Shown piece after piece: positions 45,119-54,889 of a stretch of 64,000 bases of DNA. A model generated the notes under the pieces. The model was not told where the DNA came from, made no database searches, and saw only the letters and a list, made by a program, of their open reading frames with translations. The translations under genes and the position numbers were made by a program. Position 1 is the first letter of the stretch, and each line of letters opens with the position of its first letter. The stretch covers positions 40,730 through 104,729 of the forward strand of contig JAEOSH010000002.1 of NCBI GenBank assembly GCA_016840465.1. The letters run 5' to 3'. Source of the DNA: Candidatus Baldrarchaeum yapensis. Lineage in GTDB: Archaea; Asgardarchaeota; Baldrarchaeia; Baldrarchaeales; Baldrarchaeaceae.

Positions 45119-45252
45119 CCGCGCCTTGGCCAGCTAGGCTACCCCGGCGCGATAATACCTATATGGGAGTTATGGTGGGGAAATGATTACATCCCGATAC
45201 GGTACTTCGCTCTACTAATTTTACTTTTGGTTTTGACAGAAACTTATATTTT

Positions 45253-45885
45253 TTATGACATTGGTTTGCTTAATGGTGCTTCGCAAAGTCTTGATAAAAA
45301 CACGAAATATCCTTTCTTTTTCGCTAAAATTTCAAGATTGCCGAATGTTTCTTCCATGAACTTCATTATTCTTTCTGCGCCTTTATTTCTTTTTGCGACG
45401 ATTTGTAGAGTTCCTCCATTTTTCAAATGTATTGGTGCGAGTTTTATTAATTTGATAACAGTATCGAGTCCCTTATGGATCGGAGGGTTAGAAACTATAG
45501 CATTGAACTTCATGCCTCTAACTGGCTCATAAAGATCTCCCTGAATCACTTTTACATTTCTCACACCGTTTCTCTTAGCGTTCTCACGCGCTAACATTAC
45601 TGCCCTCCTGTTAATATCCGTCATTATAACATGCAACCTTTCATTTATCTTTGCGGCCACTATCCCTATAACACCATAACCGCATCCAAGATCTAGGAAA
45701 GTTCCCTCATTCGGAATTTCCATGGTTTCGACAAGAAGTCTTGTCCCTAGGTCTACTTTCTTGTAGGAAAAAACTCCAGACGCTGTTAAAAACTCGAATA
45801 TATGCCCTCTAAGGACAGTCTTTACGAGAAAAAGTTCAAATTCTGTAATCTGCTCTTCTGAATAATAATGCGGCATTCTAACCAC
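45253..45885 (-). CDS. RsmC-like class I SAM methyltransferase
   Basis: 210 residues. FLDLGCGYGVIGIVAAKI near 65 is the SAM site and FNAIVSNPPIHKG near 130 the NPP[IF] motif of base N-methylases such as RsmC, which methylates a guanine in 16S rRNA. Target here is unproved. It ends the run from S17 to Cbf5 and overlaps cbf5 by 8 bases, which supports work on rRNA or tRNA. Confidence 0.85.
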   Translation of the reverse strand: MVRMPHYYSEEQITEFELFLVKTVLRGHIFEFLTASGVFSYKKVDLGTRLLVETMEIPNEGTFLDLGCGYGVIGIVAAKINERLHVIMTDINRRAVMLARENAKRNGVRNVKVIQGDLYEPVRGMKFNAIVSNPPIHKGLDTVIKLIKLAPIHLKNGGTLQIVAKRNKGAERIMKFMEETFGNLEILAKKKGYFVFLSRLCEAPLSKPMS

Positions 45886-46891
45886 TCTTCTTGAATTCCT
45901 TCCAACTAGGATACGTGCCTCTTTTCATAATCACTCTATCGATGGTCGCTGCTATGCCCTTACTCTTCTTTAGTATTTCCTCCGTCGACATAACTGCTCT
46001 GCCCAATGCTATAACTTCATCTTTTAATGTAAAAATCGCAACAAGATCCCCCGGCTTTATTCCTTCGTGTAATTTAACAATCCCGGGTACGGTAAGATGG
46101 GCACCATGACACAAGGCATCTACTGCCGAGTCACGCACCCAAATATGCGGCAGATGATCTAATGCGCGCTCGACGGGCTGTATGCATTTTCTCAGAAACT
46201 GTTCGTCGCCATCTTCCTTCCAGAAGTGATAAGCATCCACAAGATCATGAAGTGTAACCAGTGTTTCATCCTCTTTAAACGGTCCAGTTCTTGTCCTCCT
46301 TAGCTCTCTCATGTGAGCGCCGCTACCTAGTGCCTCGCCGATATCAAAAATAAGCTTTCTAATGTAAGTTCCAGCTTGACATCCAACCCTCATCAGAACG
46401 TTTCTTCCTTCTATCTCCAGAATTTTTATATAGTAAATCTTTCTCGTTCTAAGGCGGCGTTTCACAGACGATCTTACCGGGGGACGTTGATAAATTTCGC
46501 CCACAAATTCACTAACGACTTCCCTGATTTTGTCTTCTGGCACATCCCTGTGTAAGTACATGACTGTTACGTACTCTTTTCCTGCAGGTAATAGTGTTTG
46601 TATGACCTTTGTTGCATTTTCTAGCGCTATAGGAAGCACTCCAGTGACGCCGGGATCCAAAGTTCCTCCATGACCCGCTTTTTTAACATTTAATATCCGT
46701 TTTATCCAAGCAACTACCTCATGGCTTGTGGGTCCCGCTGGTTTGTCCAAATTTATTACTCCATTTTCTATTAGACTCTCTATTGGACGTTCGTCTGGGT
46801 AACAACCGTATCTGGGATCTGTTTCTGCCTCGCTTTTGACAATGATCTTTCTTTTCACATCGGATGGAAGCTTACACTCCATTAATGCCAC
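45878..46891 (-). CDS. cbf5: Cbf5, H/ACA RNP pseudouridine synthase
   Basis: 337 residues. Catalytic aspartate in KAGHGGTLDPGVTGVLPIAL near 85; VGCQAGTYIRKLIFDIGEALG and a C-terminal PUA domain (WVRDSAVDALCHGAHLTVPGI in parts). The gene is uninterrupted. This matters because cbf5 is the classic site of the mRNA intron in Crenarchaeota, while here the introns are in aIF5B and rpoN instead. Confidence 0.97.
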   Translation of the reverse strand: MALMECKLPSDVKRKIIVKSEAETDPRYGCYPDERPIESLIENGVINLDKPAGPTSHEVVAWIKRILNVKKAGHGGTLDPGVTGVLPIALENATKVIQTLLPAGKEYVTVMYLHRDVPEDKIREVVSEFVGEIYQRPPVRSSVKRRLRTRKIYYIKILEIEGRNVLMRVGCQAGTYIRKLIFDIGEALGSGAHMRELRRTRTGPFKEDETLVTLHDLVDAYHFWKEDGDEQFLRKCIQPVERALDHLPHIWVRDSAVDALCHGAHLTVPGIVKLHEGIKPGDLVAIFTLKDEVIALGRAVMSTEEILKKSKGIAATIDRVIMKRGTYPSWKEFKKSG

Positions 46892-46951
46892 CAGATACTA
46901 TTCAAAAAGATGGTAAATTAGGACTTCGGTTCTTGGATATCGCAAAAGAAA

Positions 46952-47242
46952 TCAAAGGGATATTTTAACCCTCTCACGCATAAAATCGAGTATGCCTTCT
47001 TTCTCCAGAGCACTTCTTACCTCATCATCGCTGGCATTCTTTGGTATATTTATTTTGCGTGGTGTAGGCTCTAGATGCTTGATATTGCATCTTCTTCGCT
47101 TAACACCGGACACATCCTTTGGTCCAGTTACCAGTACAAAATTTTTGTCTATAATGTCTACGATCACGCACTTTCTTCCAGCTTCTCTTCCCATAGTCTT
47201 CACACATATCCTTCCGATATCTATCAGGCGCTCTGCACTCAT
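46952..47242 (-). CDS. rpl14e: Ribosomal protein L14e
   Basis: 96 residues. [32 protein letters not shown] (in parts [20 protein letters not shown]) and [13 protein letters not shown] mark eL14. Many euryarchaea lack it. ATG 47242 with GGTGATGGTC ahead. Follows cmk directly. Confidence 0.95.
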   Translation of the reverse strand: MSAERLIDIGRICVKTMGREAGRKCVIVDIIDKNFVLVTGPKDVSGVKRRRCNIKHLEPTPRKINIPKNASDDEVRSALEKEGILDFMRERVKISL

Positions 47243-47247
47243 GACCA

Positions 47248-47799
47248 TCACCGCACCTTTTGTGATGCTAGGTATTCTTCAATCACAGTTTTTAAAATCT
47301 TGAGTACGCTCTCTATTGAAAACTTTTCTGTATTGATCATGACGTCGTATATTTTCGGATCAAAAGGCTCCGCTCCATATATCTCCTTATATCTCTTTAA
47401 TTCGCTCAACTCTCTCTCGAGAGTCTCTTTATATGCCTGTTTATAACTTATGCCGTCTCTTTTTGCAATTCTCCTAACCCTAACTTCCAAAGGGGCGGTT
47501 ACGAGTATTTTTAAGTCGGCAATTTCACGTGCAACCCATGCAGTCAACCTTCCATCAAGAACAACATTGCCCCTTCTGGCCTCATTTAGAGTTGTATTGT
47601 CGATCATTCTGTCTATCTCATAATCTTTTTCAGCTTGCTTGCTAAATTCACTTAATGATAGCCCCTTTTCCTTTGCAAGCCGCCTAAATATCTCTCCTGC
47701 GGAAAAGTACCGCAAATTAAACTCCTTTGCTATAAATTTTGCATATGTTGTTTTTCCACTGCCAGCGGGTCCGCTGATCGCTATTGTTATTTTCTTCAC
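47248..47799 (-). CDS. cmk: Cytidylate kinase, archaeal type
   Basis: 183 residues. P-loop [19 protein letters not shown], then [39 protein letters not shown] (in parts) and [21 protein letters not shown], as in the archaeal Cmk. Phosphorylates CMP and dCMP. It lies between L34e and L14e, its ancestral place. Confidence 0.95.
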   Translation of the reverse strand: MKKITIAISGPAGSGKTTYAKFIAKEFNLRYFSAGEIFRRLAKEKGLSLSEFSKQAEKDYEIDRMIDNTTLNEARRGNVVLDGRLTAWVAREIADLKILVTAPLEVRVRRIAKRDGISYKQAYKETLERELSELKRYKEIYGAEPFDPKIYDVMINTEKFSIESVLKILKTVIEEYLASQKVR

Positions 47800-48071
47800 A
47801 TGAACATTCCTCGCACGGTCTCCTTTATCTTACGAGATAGACAATTCGGACATAAGTATCCACCATATGGGCGCTCGGGTCTTCTGGAAGATTTTGGCAA
47901 CTTTCTTAGTTCACTGGGTCTAAGTCTTGGAACGCCTCCCAGCGGTTTTCCACAGAGTGCACACTTCGCGAAGTCGACCTTCTTTTTCTCGTAATGAATT
48001 ACAACGCGACCTCCTGGAGTTCTAACGAAATGCTTTTTCGCAGACCTCGACCTATACCTTGGTTGCGGCAT
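47796..48071 (-). CDS. rpl34e: Ribosomal protein L34e
   Basis: 91 residues. [27 protein letters not shown] (in parts), zinc finger [14 protein letters not shown] and [15 protein letters not shown]. Standard eL34. Its stop overlaps the start of cmk. Confidence 0.96.
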   Translation of the reverse strand: MPQPRYRSRSAKKHFVRTPGGRVVIHYEKKKVDFAKCALCGKPLGGVPRLRPSELRKLPKSSRRPERPYGGYLCPNCLSRKIKETVRGMFM

Positions 48072-48087
48072 TCATACATCCCCCAAA

Positions 48088-48579
48088 TCACATCTTTACT
48101 GTTAGCTTTCTCAGGAGAGAGCCGAATGAGAAGCTGCAAAGTACGTACCACCATATGAAATTTAAACTCCCGATACCGTCCTCATAAACTTGACCAAAGA
48201 ATGAAGGTACTTCCACAGGAACTAAAACCACCGGGGCGTCGCCATAGACCATGTTACGGAGTATCAAAAAGAGCGTTATAAACACTACGGATGATATTAT
48301 GAAGAACTTGAAGGTTTCCTTTGCGAGTTCCATTTCCAACTTTTTTATCCTCCTTTCGTGTCTCTTCAACTTTACGAACTTCCTCTCATCCCCCTCTCTG
48401 TAAGCTCTCAGCAATTCGGATCTCCATTTCTTTATTTCGCTACTATATCTTTGAACCTTATTTATGTCTGTAGTTACTTTTTGAATTAGTATCGAGAGAG
48501 CTGAGAATAGAAGAGCAAATAGAAGAATGGAAATCGTGGAATACGGCATCGTTCTTAATGTTTCTATTATATCCGCCAT
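48088..48579 (-). CDS. DUF106/EMC3-like membrane insertase
   Basis: 163 residues. One membrane span near 15-35, a charged coiled coil of about 50 residues (KKWRSELLRAYREGDERKFVKLKRHERRIKKLEMEL in parts), then two more spans. This is the layout of archaeal DUF106 proteins, distant relatives of YidC/Oxa1 and eukaryotic EMC3/TMCO1 that insert membrane proteins. It stands next to secY. ATG 48579 follows GGGTGAAAAGA. Confidence 0.88.
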   Translation of the reverse strand: MADIIETLRTMPYSTISILLFALLFSALSILIQKVTTDINKVQRYSSEIKKWRSELLRAYREGDERKFVKLKRHERRIKKLEMELAKETFKFFIISSVVFITLFLILRNMVYGDAPVVLVPVEVPSFFGQVYEDGIGSLNFIWWYVLCSFSFGSLLRKLTVKM

Positions 48580-48591
48580 TCTTTTCACCCG

Positions 48592-50052
48592 TTATTCTAA
48601 TCCTAAGAACGCTCTCACTGCCGGATGCAATTCAGCAAGTTGTTCTCTTAGGATTAACTGGTAATATTGATAAAGAATATCAACAAAGAGGAGAATTCCC
48701 ACACCAGTCCCTAATGCCCCTAAGAAGTCTGCAAATACCGCGAGTAGCCCTATTAGAATACCGCTGAAAATTGTGACAGGAGGAATGTATCGCTTAAATA
48801 TTCTTTCTAGAATTCTCTCGGAGGACCTAAATCCGGGAACCTGAAGGCCTGCCTGTACAAGTTGCTTTGCTATATCAGCGGGAGCCATACCGGAAACTTC
48901 GACCCAAAGCACACCGAAAATCACACAAAGTATTAAGAACAGCACCATATAGGTAACCGCGCGTACTGGGTCCTCGATTACTGCTTGAATACCACGTGGT
49001 GGGCTCAGATAATAAGCTAACCCCGTTGTTGGCTTAACAATGCCTTCCTCGGTAATCTCATACCTTCCAAGTATATCTACTATGAGCCTGAGAAATGCGT
49101 TTTCCGAGTCTCCCCATCTTCGCCATGTGAGTTGCGAAGTGAAGAGAATAATTGCGTAAAACGCTTGAGCAAATATTACTGGAATCACGGAAACATACAT
49201 TAAGCGTATTGGATAGGTTCCTCTTATTCCTCTAAATCTAGAATAAGCAACAGGGATCTCTATTCTACACGTTTCTATATAAACTATTACTATGAAGAGT
49301 ATTATTGTCGTTATAACTCCCGTCATGTCAGGTAAATTCTTCCCTCTATTTAATATGGATATAAGTTCATTCCACTTGCCCGTATTCCAAGCATTGCCCA
49401 CTGCCTGAAAGAATGCTATCACCGCGCCGTAGGCATAACCATCACCATTGGGTATAGAAAATGGAGAAAAAGCATTCCACATAATTCTGTCCGCAACACC
49501 TGCTATTATGAAAATACTAACTCCGCTACCTATTCCCCAACCCTTTTGTATCATTTCATCCATCAAGATGATTATTATCCCCGCAAATAATAATTGGAAG
49601 AATATCAGAACTGCTGTGTTGAACGCTATTCTGCCGTATGCACCACTAGCTATGTACATTACTGCTTGAACCATTGTGAGTAAAATTGCTAACACCTTTT
49701 GAACACCTGTAAAGAGCGCACGATCTTCCGGATCACTCAAATCGATATCTATCATTCGAGATCCTACTAGTACTTGCATGAGCAATCCTGCTGTTACTAT
49801 AGGGCCAATGCCCAACTCTGTTAATGTTCCCCTAGATGATGCAAGAACCACTCTTATGGAGTAAAAGACGTCGGGAGCATGTGGGGAGTGTGGAATCCCA
49901 TAAAGCGGTATGTTACTCATAATTATGTATATTATCATGACAAGTAGCGTCCATCCCAATTTTTCCCGAAGACTGACTCTACGGGTTGGAGGCTTTACTT
50001 CCGGTGTTATTCTTATCAGCGGAGAAAATGCCTGCAGAAATTTACTTGGCAT
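48592..50052 (-). CDS. secY: Preprotein translocase subunit SecY
   Basis: 486 residues with ten membrane spans. YGIPHSPHAPD loop (plug region of archaeal SecY), GPIVTAGLLMQVLVGS, GWGIGSGVSIFIIAGV and IPVAYSRFRGIRGTYPIRLMYVSVIPVIF (in parts) are conserved. Follows L15 as in all archaea; adenylate kinase often after it is missing. Confidence 0.97.
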   Translation of the reverse strand: MPSKFLQAFSPLIRITPEVKPPTRRVSLREKLGWTLLVMIIYIIMSNIPLYGIPHSPHAPDVFYSIRVVLASSRGTLTELGIGPIVTAGLLMQVLVGSRMIDIDLSDPEDRALFTGVQKVLAILLTMVQAVMYIASGAYGRIAFNTAVLIFFQLLFAGIIIILMDEMIQKGWGIGSGVSIFIIAGVADRIMWNAFSPFSIPNGDGYAYGAVIAFFQAVGNAWNTGKWNELISILNRGKNLPDMTGVITTIILFIVIVYIETCRIEIPVAYSRFRGIRGTYPIRLMYVSVIPVIFAQAFYAIILFTSQLTWRRWGDSENAFLRLIVDILGRYEITEEGIVKPTTGLAYYLSPPRGIQAVIEDPVRAVTYMVLFLILCVIFGVLWVEVSGMAPADIAKQLVQAGLQVPGFRSSERILERIFKRYIPPVTIFSGILIGLLAVFADFLGALGTGVGILLFVDILYQYYQLILREQLAELHPAVRAFLGLE

Positions 50053-50054
50053 TT

Positions 50055-50516
50055 CTAACTACCCTCGGATGTCTCGCCTATTTTTATAACCTCACCACCA
50101 GCATTTATTATTTTTTCGGCAGCCTTTTCAGAGAACTCTATCGCTTTAACTATAAGCGGTCTGGTGACCTTCCCCTTTCCTAACACCTTCTCGTAACCAA
50201 GTTTTGTCACGTCTATCACTATTTTGTCATCTTTAAATTCCGCCTTGCCCTCCTTGGCAAGTCTTTCGGCAATCTCGTCGAGTTCTCCGACATTTATAGC
50301 GGATAGTTCTTTAACTAGTCTAAAGTACCTTGTAAATCCGTGCTTTCCAAAGTAATCAGGTTCATATTTAACGATATATGTCCAGAGGTGCTTATGTCTA
50401 CCACTCTTTCCTCGACCTCCACGTTGTCCAGCACCTCTATGTTGTCCTACGCGTCCATAACCATGCGTTCGTGACCCTCGCATTTTTCGCGATTTTTTCC
50501 TCCTTCTCACTACCAT
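50055..50516 (-). CDS. rpl15: Ribosomal protein L15
   Basis: 153 residues. RRKKSRKMRGSRTHGYGRVGQHRGAGQRGGRGKSGRHKH, seen here in parts HGYGRVGQHR and GGRGKSGRHKH, then the C-terminal VTRPLIVKAIEFSEKAAEKI. Normal uL15. Confidence 0.97.
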   Translation of the reverse strand: MVVRRRKKSRKMRGSRTHGYGRVGQHRGAGQRGGRGKSGRHKHLWTYIVKYEPDYFGKHGFTRYFRLVKELSAINVGELDEIAERLAKEGKAEFKDDKIVIDVTKLGYEKVLGKGKVTRPLIVKAIEFSEKAAEKIINAGGEVIKIGETSEGS

Positions 50517-50531
50517 TGCTTAACCTCCTAA

Positions 50532-51017
50532 TCAGACCATTCTCTCCAATAACTCGTTAATAGCTTCACCCCTATATCCGAGTTCCCCGCCCTCTTGGTA
50601 ATGCCTCTTCTTTGACCCTCTAAATCCTCCCTTGGGTGGATGTAATCGAAATACTGGTTTCATTCTTGGTATGTCTTTCAATTCCGCCTCAAACTTCAAG
50701 AAGGCATCAACAAACTCTTCTATAGACTTGAATCTCGTAGTCTTTTGAAGATATTCGTCTGTTATCTTTTTATTGCCCTCTAATCTTCCCCTCTTCCTAA
50801 TCAGTTTTATTAGCGCTTCCCTGTTTACCTCTCCCCATGTAACATAATCTTTTACCTTCTGTAACATACCGAGATAACTGGGACGATCATCTATTATAAT
50901 AGCATGATTTACCTTGTGAAGTCTAAGCATTTTTAAAGTATCTAAAACCTCTTTACGTACTCCGGGCTCTCCTCGCAATCTTATTACTACTAAACGCTTA
51001 CTTCTTTGTTGCTCCAT
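50532..51017 (-). CDS. rpl30: Ribosomal protein L30
   Basis: About 161 residues, the long archaeal/eukaryal L7/L30 form. [34 protein letters not shown] in parts, [24 protein letters not shown] and [28 protein letters not shown] in parts. ATG 51017 follows GGTGATTCGA. Confidence 0.96.
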   Translation of the reverse strand: MEQQRSKRLVVIRLRGEPGVRKEVLDTLKMLRLHKVNHAIIIDDRPSYLGMLQKVKDYVTWGEVNREALIKLIRKRGRLEGNKKITDEYLQKTTRFKSIEEFVDAFLKFEAELKDIPRMKPVFRLHPPKGGFRGSKKRHYQEGGELGYRGEAINELLERMV

Positions 51018-51028
51018 TCGAATCACCG

Positions 51029-51664
51029 TTACTTCCAGTCCTTTGGAGATACGAACTTATAAGTGTTCTTTAAAGCGTCATATACCGCCTTCGCGAAATT
51101 ATGGGTGGTTCTAGTCTCCCCTAACGTTTTTGTCCATACGTCCTGTATACCTGCAAGTCTAAGAACGGTTTTTGCCACGTCACCTGCAACTAGTCCTGTT
51201 CCACGTGGTGCAGGGATTAGCGTGACCACTACGCTGCCACATTTGCCAGTAACTTTAAACGGAACAGAGTGCGGTCGCCCACAACGACATTCCCAGCTTC
51301 CACAACCTCTTCTAACAGGTATTATGTTCAATTTCGCATCTATAATAGCTTTTCTTATTGCTTGACTAACCTCTGCCGCTTTTCCCTCTCCTACGCCAAC
51401 GTATCCATCTCTATTTCCGATAACCACCGTTGCTCTGAATTTCGATCTTTCTCCGGCATCAGTTTGACGCTGCACTAGGTTTATGTCTATAACTTCCTCC
51501 TCAAGGTTCGGTAATAGCATATCTACTATTTCGACTTCCTTTATCACAAGTCCTTCCCTGAAGATTTCCTCTATTGACGTAATATGGCCCTCCTTGACTA
51601 AACGTCCTACTTTCGTTTTAGGGATCCACTCCTCGAGGTTTGTGGATGTCGACCTAACTACCAC
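51029..51664 (-). CDS. rps5: Ribosomal protein S5
   Basis: 211 residues. [50 protein letters not shown] and [21 protein letters not shown] are uS5. Overlaps the L18 end by 11 bases. Confidence 0.97.
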   Translation of the reverse strand: MVVRSTSTNLEEWIPKTKVGRLVKEGHITSIEEIFREGLVIKEVEIVDMLLPNLEEEVIDINLVQRQTDAGERSKFRATVVIGNRDGYVGVGEGKAAEVSQAIRKAIIDAKLNIIPVRRGCGSWECRCGRPHSVPFKVTGKCGSVVVTLIPAPRGTGLVAGDVAKTVLRLAGIQDVWTKTLGETRTTHNFAKAVYDALKNTYKFVSPKDWK

Positions 51665-52265
51665 TCTTCACCACCTCGGAGAAACTTTGAAGGATCTGCT
51701 CTTTCACTTCTTCAAAGTGTTTGGGAAGATCTTCTGGCCGCAGGCCACGTTTGATGTATTGTGAAAATTGACGCTGATACCTCTCGGGATCTTGTGACAA
51801 TAACAGGCTTGCGTATTCTGCTATATGCTCTCCTCTTATACTTTTTTCGTAAAAGATACCCTCGCCATGCGGGACTTCAAGTCCAGCATCCACGGCACCT
51901 TTCAGTGCAGCGAAAACACGACATCCTTTTGACGGTCTATGAAGACCTATATCAAGTATAGCCTTCTTTATGCCCTTCTTAAGGGCCTTAAGACCAACTA
52001 GAAGCCCAACCAAGTACGCAGCTGGCACATTTCCCGTATAACCCTTCCATCCATAATCTCTCACTAATTCTTGCGTGTGGGCAGATACGAGAGTATAGTC
52101 TCCCTCGGGTTTTGCAATCACTATTTGCGCGATTGTGTGCTTCAGGCTCTTTCTTACAACCAGTCTTGGAAGACCGGATATTACCAGTTTTCTCCTAAGA
52201 TAGTAATTTGTTTTTCCCTCGCGTCTCCTTCTAAACGGCACCTTATATCTTGAGCCCCTTGCCAT
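51654..52265 (-). CDS. rpl18: Ribosomal protein L18
   Basis: 203 residues: the archaeal L18 with [74 protein letters not shown] in parts. Binds 5S rRNA. Confidence 0.97.
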   Translation of the reverse strand: MARGSRYKVPFRRRREGKTNYYLRRKLVISGLPRLVVRKSLKHTIAQIVIAKPEGDYTLVSAHTQELVRDYGWKGYTGNVPAAYLVGLLVGLKALKKGIKKAILDIGLHRPSKGCRVFAALKGAVDAGLEVPHGEGIFYEKSIRGEHIAEYASLLLSQDPERYQRQFSQYIKRGLRPEDLPKHFEEVKEQILQSFSEVVKSGS

Positions 52266-52281
52266 TGGTGATCGTACCCCT

Positions 52282-52734
52282 TTATTCTAATCTAACTCTT
52301 CTCAGAAGGTTGTTCTCCTCGATGTACATCATCAAGTGTCTGACGCTCTTGAACATCCCACCCTTTGCTCTTCTGTAAAGCATCCTATAAACGGATCTTG
52401 TAATCAATCTTCTATCTCGCAATTCCCTCAACTTCTTTCTTATTGCACGTATTCTCGCCATCCATGCTTCTTTTCTTGGCATTCTTGCCGTCTTTTTACC
52501 CTTCTTTGATCCAGGACCTCTTTTGTGTTTCCTCTTTTTGCGCATTTTGACCCTGATTCTAGAGATTCCCTTCTCGGGCTTGACGCGTATCACACCTTCC
52601 TTAATCAGCCTCCTTATATCCTCCCTAGTTGCTGCCATTGAAACTTCATCTATCATCTCAGGATCTATCCAGATCCTATTCTCCCCCACGCCCAAAATCT
52701 CAGCTGCTAATCTCCTCTTGCTCCGCAAATTCAA
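52282..52734 (-). CDS. rpl19e: Ribosomal protein L19e
   Basis: 150 residues. [22 protein letters not shown] with WIDPE, then [25 protein letters not shown] (in parts) and the C-terminal helix. Normal eL19. Its start lies 35 bases inside the end of L32e, an unusually long overlap in this operon. Confidence 0.96.
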   Translation of the reverse strand: MNLRSKRRLAAEILGVGENRIWIDPEMIDEVSMAATREDIRRLIKEGVIRVKPEKGISRIRVKMRKKRKHKRGPGSKKGKKTARMPRKEAWMARIRAIRKKLRELRDRRLITRSVYRMLYRRAKGGMFKSVRHLMMYIEENNLLRRVRLE

Positions 52735-53146
52735 GGGCTTCCTCCTCCTCTTCCTCTATAAACTCCCTAGGATTGAGAATCTTAAATCCCATATCAATAG
52801 CCTTCTTAACGATCTCCTTTCTCTTCTTTTTGCCCACAGTATGCGCAATTCTTATGGCATGCTCTTCTGGGTCTAATTTGTCAAGATCTTCGGGTCGGTA
52901 TACGAGGATTTCCTTGTACCCAGATGGATGCAACCCTCTCACAGCTCTGGGGGCTCCGTACCCCACAGTTGGCATTTTGCCCCAGCCTTTCCATTTTTGT
53001 CGTACTTTGTTATCAATTCCCCTCGGCCTTCTCCAGTTCTCCTTAACCCTCACATACCTCCAACTCTCGTACCTCACAAAGTCTGGTTTCTTTCTTTTTA
53101 GTCTTTCCCTGAGTCTCAAAAGCTGCTGCTTTGTTTCTAGAGTCAT
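52700..53146 (-). CDS. rpl32e: Ribosomal protein L32e
   Basis: 148 residues. [25 protein letters not shown] region ([17 protein letters not shown]), [20 protein letters not shown] and [16 protein letters not shown] define eL32. Acidic C-terminal tail [16 protein letters not shown] is longer than usual and covers the start of L19e. Confidence 0.96.
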   Translation of the reverse strand: MTLETKQQLLRLRERLKRKKPDFVRYESWRYVRVKENWRRPRGIDNKVRQKWKGWGKMPTVGYGAPRAVRGLHPSGYKEILVYRPEDLDKLDPEEHAIRIAHTVGKKKRKEIVKKAIDMGFKILNPREFIEEEEEEALEFAEQEEISS

Positions 53147-53162
53147 AAACTCACTCTCCGGA

Positions 53163-53732
53163 TCATATTATGCGTTTAACGACATCTCCCAACTGGCGCT
53201 CGTAAAGGTATATTCCATCTTGGAATATCCTTGGATCCTTATCCTTTATTTTCGTTGCCTGTTGTATGTTTGCGGCCGTCTGCCCTACCTCTTCTATATT
53301 TATACCTTCAACCACGACATCGTCCTGCTCAACGCGAACTTTGACATTTCCGACAATTTCAGCAACACGAGGAGCCCGTTCACCGAGAAAGTTTTCAATG
53401 TACACTTTGTTCCCTTCAACTCTAACGTTTATGGGGTAGTGAGAATACACTATCTTAAGACGGTAGACGAACCCCTTTGTCACACCAATGATCATATTTC
53501 TGATATGTGCGGCAATCGTTCCAACCATGGCCTTTTCGCGTCTCCTAGGAAAATAGGAAAATACCTTGACGACCCTTGAGTTCTCGTCATACTCTATAAT
53601 CACGGGTGCGTAATCAAAGGCCCGTTCCAAGACCCCTTTCGGACCTTCAACTCTTACCTTCTTCCCCTCAATGGAAATTTTTACATCCTCTGGAACCTTG
53701 ACATCAACTTCCACCACTGGAAGTCGTGCCAT
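53163..53732 (-). CDS. rpl6: Ribosomal protein L6
   Basis: About 189 residues. VDVKVPEDVKISIEGKKVRVEGPKGVLERAF (in parts), AHIRNMIIGVTKGFVYRLKIVYSHYPI in parts, and NIQQATKIKDKDPRIFQDGIYLYE at the C-terminus. ATG 53732 after GGTGATAACA. Confidence 0.97.
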   Translation of the reverse strand: MARLPVVEVDVKVPEDVKISIEGKKVRVEGPKGVLERAFDYAPVIIEYDENSRVVKVFSYFPRRREKAMVGTIAAHIRNMIIGVTKGFVYRLKIVYSHYPINVRVEGNKVYIENFLGERAPRVAEIVGNVKVRVEQDDVVVEGINIEEVGQTAANIQQATKIKDKDPRIFQDGIYLYERQLGDVVKRII

Positions 53733-53741
53733 TGTTATCAC

Positions 53742-54137
53742 CTAGTACACGTACGCGATCAGCCTTCCACCGATGCCACGCTTTTTCGCCTCACGGTGCG
53801 TCATCACGCCTTGTGAGGTGGATACTATCAGTACTCCCACGTCATACGCGGGGAGGTACCTCTTCTCCCAGTATTCGAACTCATTCTTCTTCACGGGATA
53901 TCGTGGCTTAATAACTCCACATTTGTTAATTCTACCAAGTAACTGAACTCTAAATACCCCTGCACGTCCATCGTCGATATACTCGAATTCTCCTATGTAA
54001 CCTTCCTGTAACATTATTTTAAGAACTGCACCTATCAATTTTGACGCTGGTCTTATGTACACTTCCTTCTTACCTGCCATCTCGTGATTCATTATGTTCG
54101 AAAGAGCATCTGCCAGTGTATCCATGCGGCACATCAT
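53742..54137 (-). CDS. rps8: Ribosomal protein S8
   Basis: About 131 residues. [28 protein letters not shown] (in parts), [27 protein letters not shown] at the end. GGAGGTG precedes ATG 54137; another ATG at 54125 would begin at MDTLADA. Confidence 0.96.
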   Translation of the reverse strand: MMCRMDTLADALSNIMNHEMAGKKEVYIRPASKLIGAVLKIMLQEGYIGEFEYIDDGRAGVFRVQLLGRINKCGVIKPRYPVKKNEFEYWEKRYLPAYDVGVLIVSTSQGVMTHREAKKRGIGGRLIAYVY

Positions 54138-54149
54138 GAACACCTCCTT

Positions 54150-54311
54150 TTATCGCTCACCCAACTTTTTAAACCCCAGTTTCTCGGCAACCTCCCTGAA
54201 ACATCTTCTACATAACATTAAACCGTACCTTCTAATAATCCCACGGTGAGTGCCGCAGCGTCTACATGTTCTACTACCCTTACCGAACTTCCTGACTCTC
54301 TTCTCATTCAT
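54150..54311 (-). CDS. rps14: Ribosomal protein S14 (zinc-binding type)
   Basis: 53 residues found by reading the gap between L5 and S8: [16 protein letters not shown], then [21 protein letters not shown] and [16 protein letters not shown]. Four cysteines (CRRCG and CRRC) form the zinc site. Complete uS14 of the archaeal type. Confidence 0.97.
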   Translation of the reverse strand: MNEKRVRKFGKGSRTCRRCGTHRGIIRRYGLMLCRRCFREVAEKLGFKKLGER

Positions 54312-54317
54312 ACATCA

Positions 54318-54878
54318 TCACCCCTTCACTATCTGTACGCCAAATGTTTCCATCAAGTAAACCATGGCTTCCTCTTTAGTCATCCTATGTCTGCGTGGAA
54401 CCTTTCTCTTACATCTTCTCCTCCTACTGATTCTGTACCCTGGCCTTTCGAACGATATACATACATCCATTCCGAATACCCCCAATTCCGGATCGTATTT
54501 CGTTCCAGGGATATCTATGTGCTCCTTTATTCCAAAGCTTAAGTTTCCATACTCATCGAAACTGCTAACTTTGACGGTGTTGTTTATCGCTGCGAAGGCT
54601 TTTCTAAGAAACTCTATTGCTCTTTCTCCTCTCAGAGTTACTTTGCATCCTATAGGTTCGCCCTTTCTTATCCCAAATCCTTTTATGGTTTTTCTTGCTT
54701 TCGTCTTTACTGGCTTCTGGTTTGTTAGTTGTTCAAGTACTTTCATGGCCTTTTCTAGCCTCTCGCCGCTCTGACCTACCCCCATATTAACTACTACCTT
54801 TTCTATTCTCGGCCTCCTCATGGGGTTCTTTTCCCATTCTTCTAAAATCTTTGCTTTAATTTCCTCCGAAATTACCAT
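54318..54878 (-). CDS. rpl5: Ribosomal protein L5
   Basis: 186 residues. [47 protein letters not shown] in parts, and [30 protein letters not shown] in parts. Contacts 5S rRNA. Normal uL5. Confidence 0.97.
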   Translation of the reverse strand: MVISEEIKAKILEEWEKNPMRRPRIEKVVVNMGVGQSGERLEKAMKVLEQLTNQKPVKTKARKTIKGFGIRKGEPIGCKVTLRGERAIEFLRKAFAAINNTVKVSSFDEYGNLSFGIKEHIDIPGTKYDPELGVFGMDVCISFERPGYRISRRRRCKRKVPRRHRMTKEEAMVYLMETFGVQIVKG

Positions 54879-54889
54879 AATTCCACCCG

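Larger units (their letters stand above)
45031..45148 (-). tRNA. tRNA-Ser(GGA) with two introns
   Basis: Type II tRNA: acceptor GCCGGGG/CCCCGGC, long variable arm GGCCC-TTAC-GGGCC, T arm GCGGG-TTCGAAT-CCCGC, discriminator G, and CCA follows in the genome (45030-45028). Taking out 45100-45118 (19 nt) and 45079-45091 (13 nt) gives an 86-nt tRNA with stem CGGGC/GCCCG and loop CTGGAGA (anticodon GGA), the usual archaeal form. No other splitting that I tried gives a complete stem and loop. The 3' end overlaps serA by 36 bases. Confidence 0.88.

Noticed and set aside
52629-53579. 316-codon open frame on the plus strand
   Set aside because: Antisense to L19e, L32e and L6; low-complexity product.
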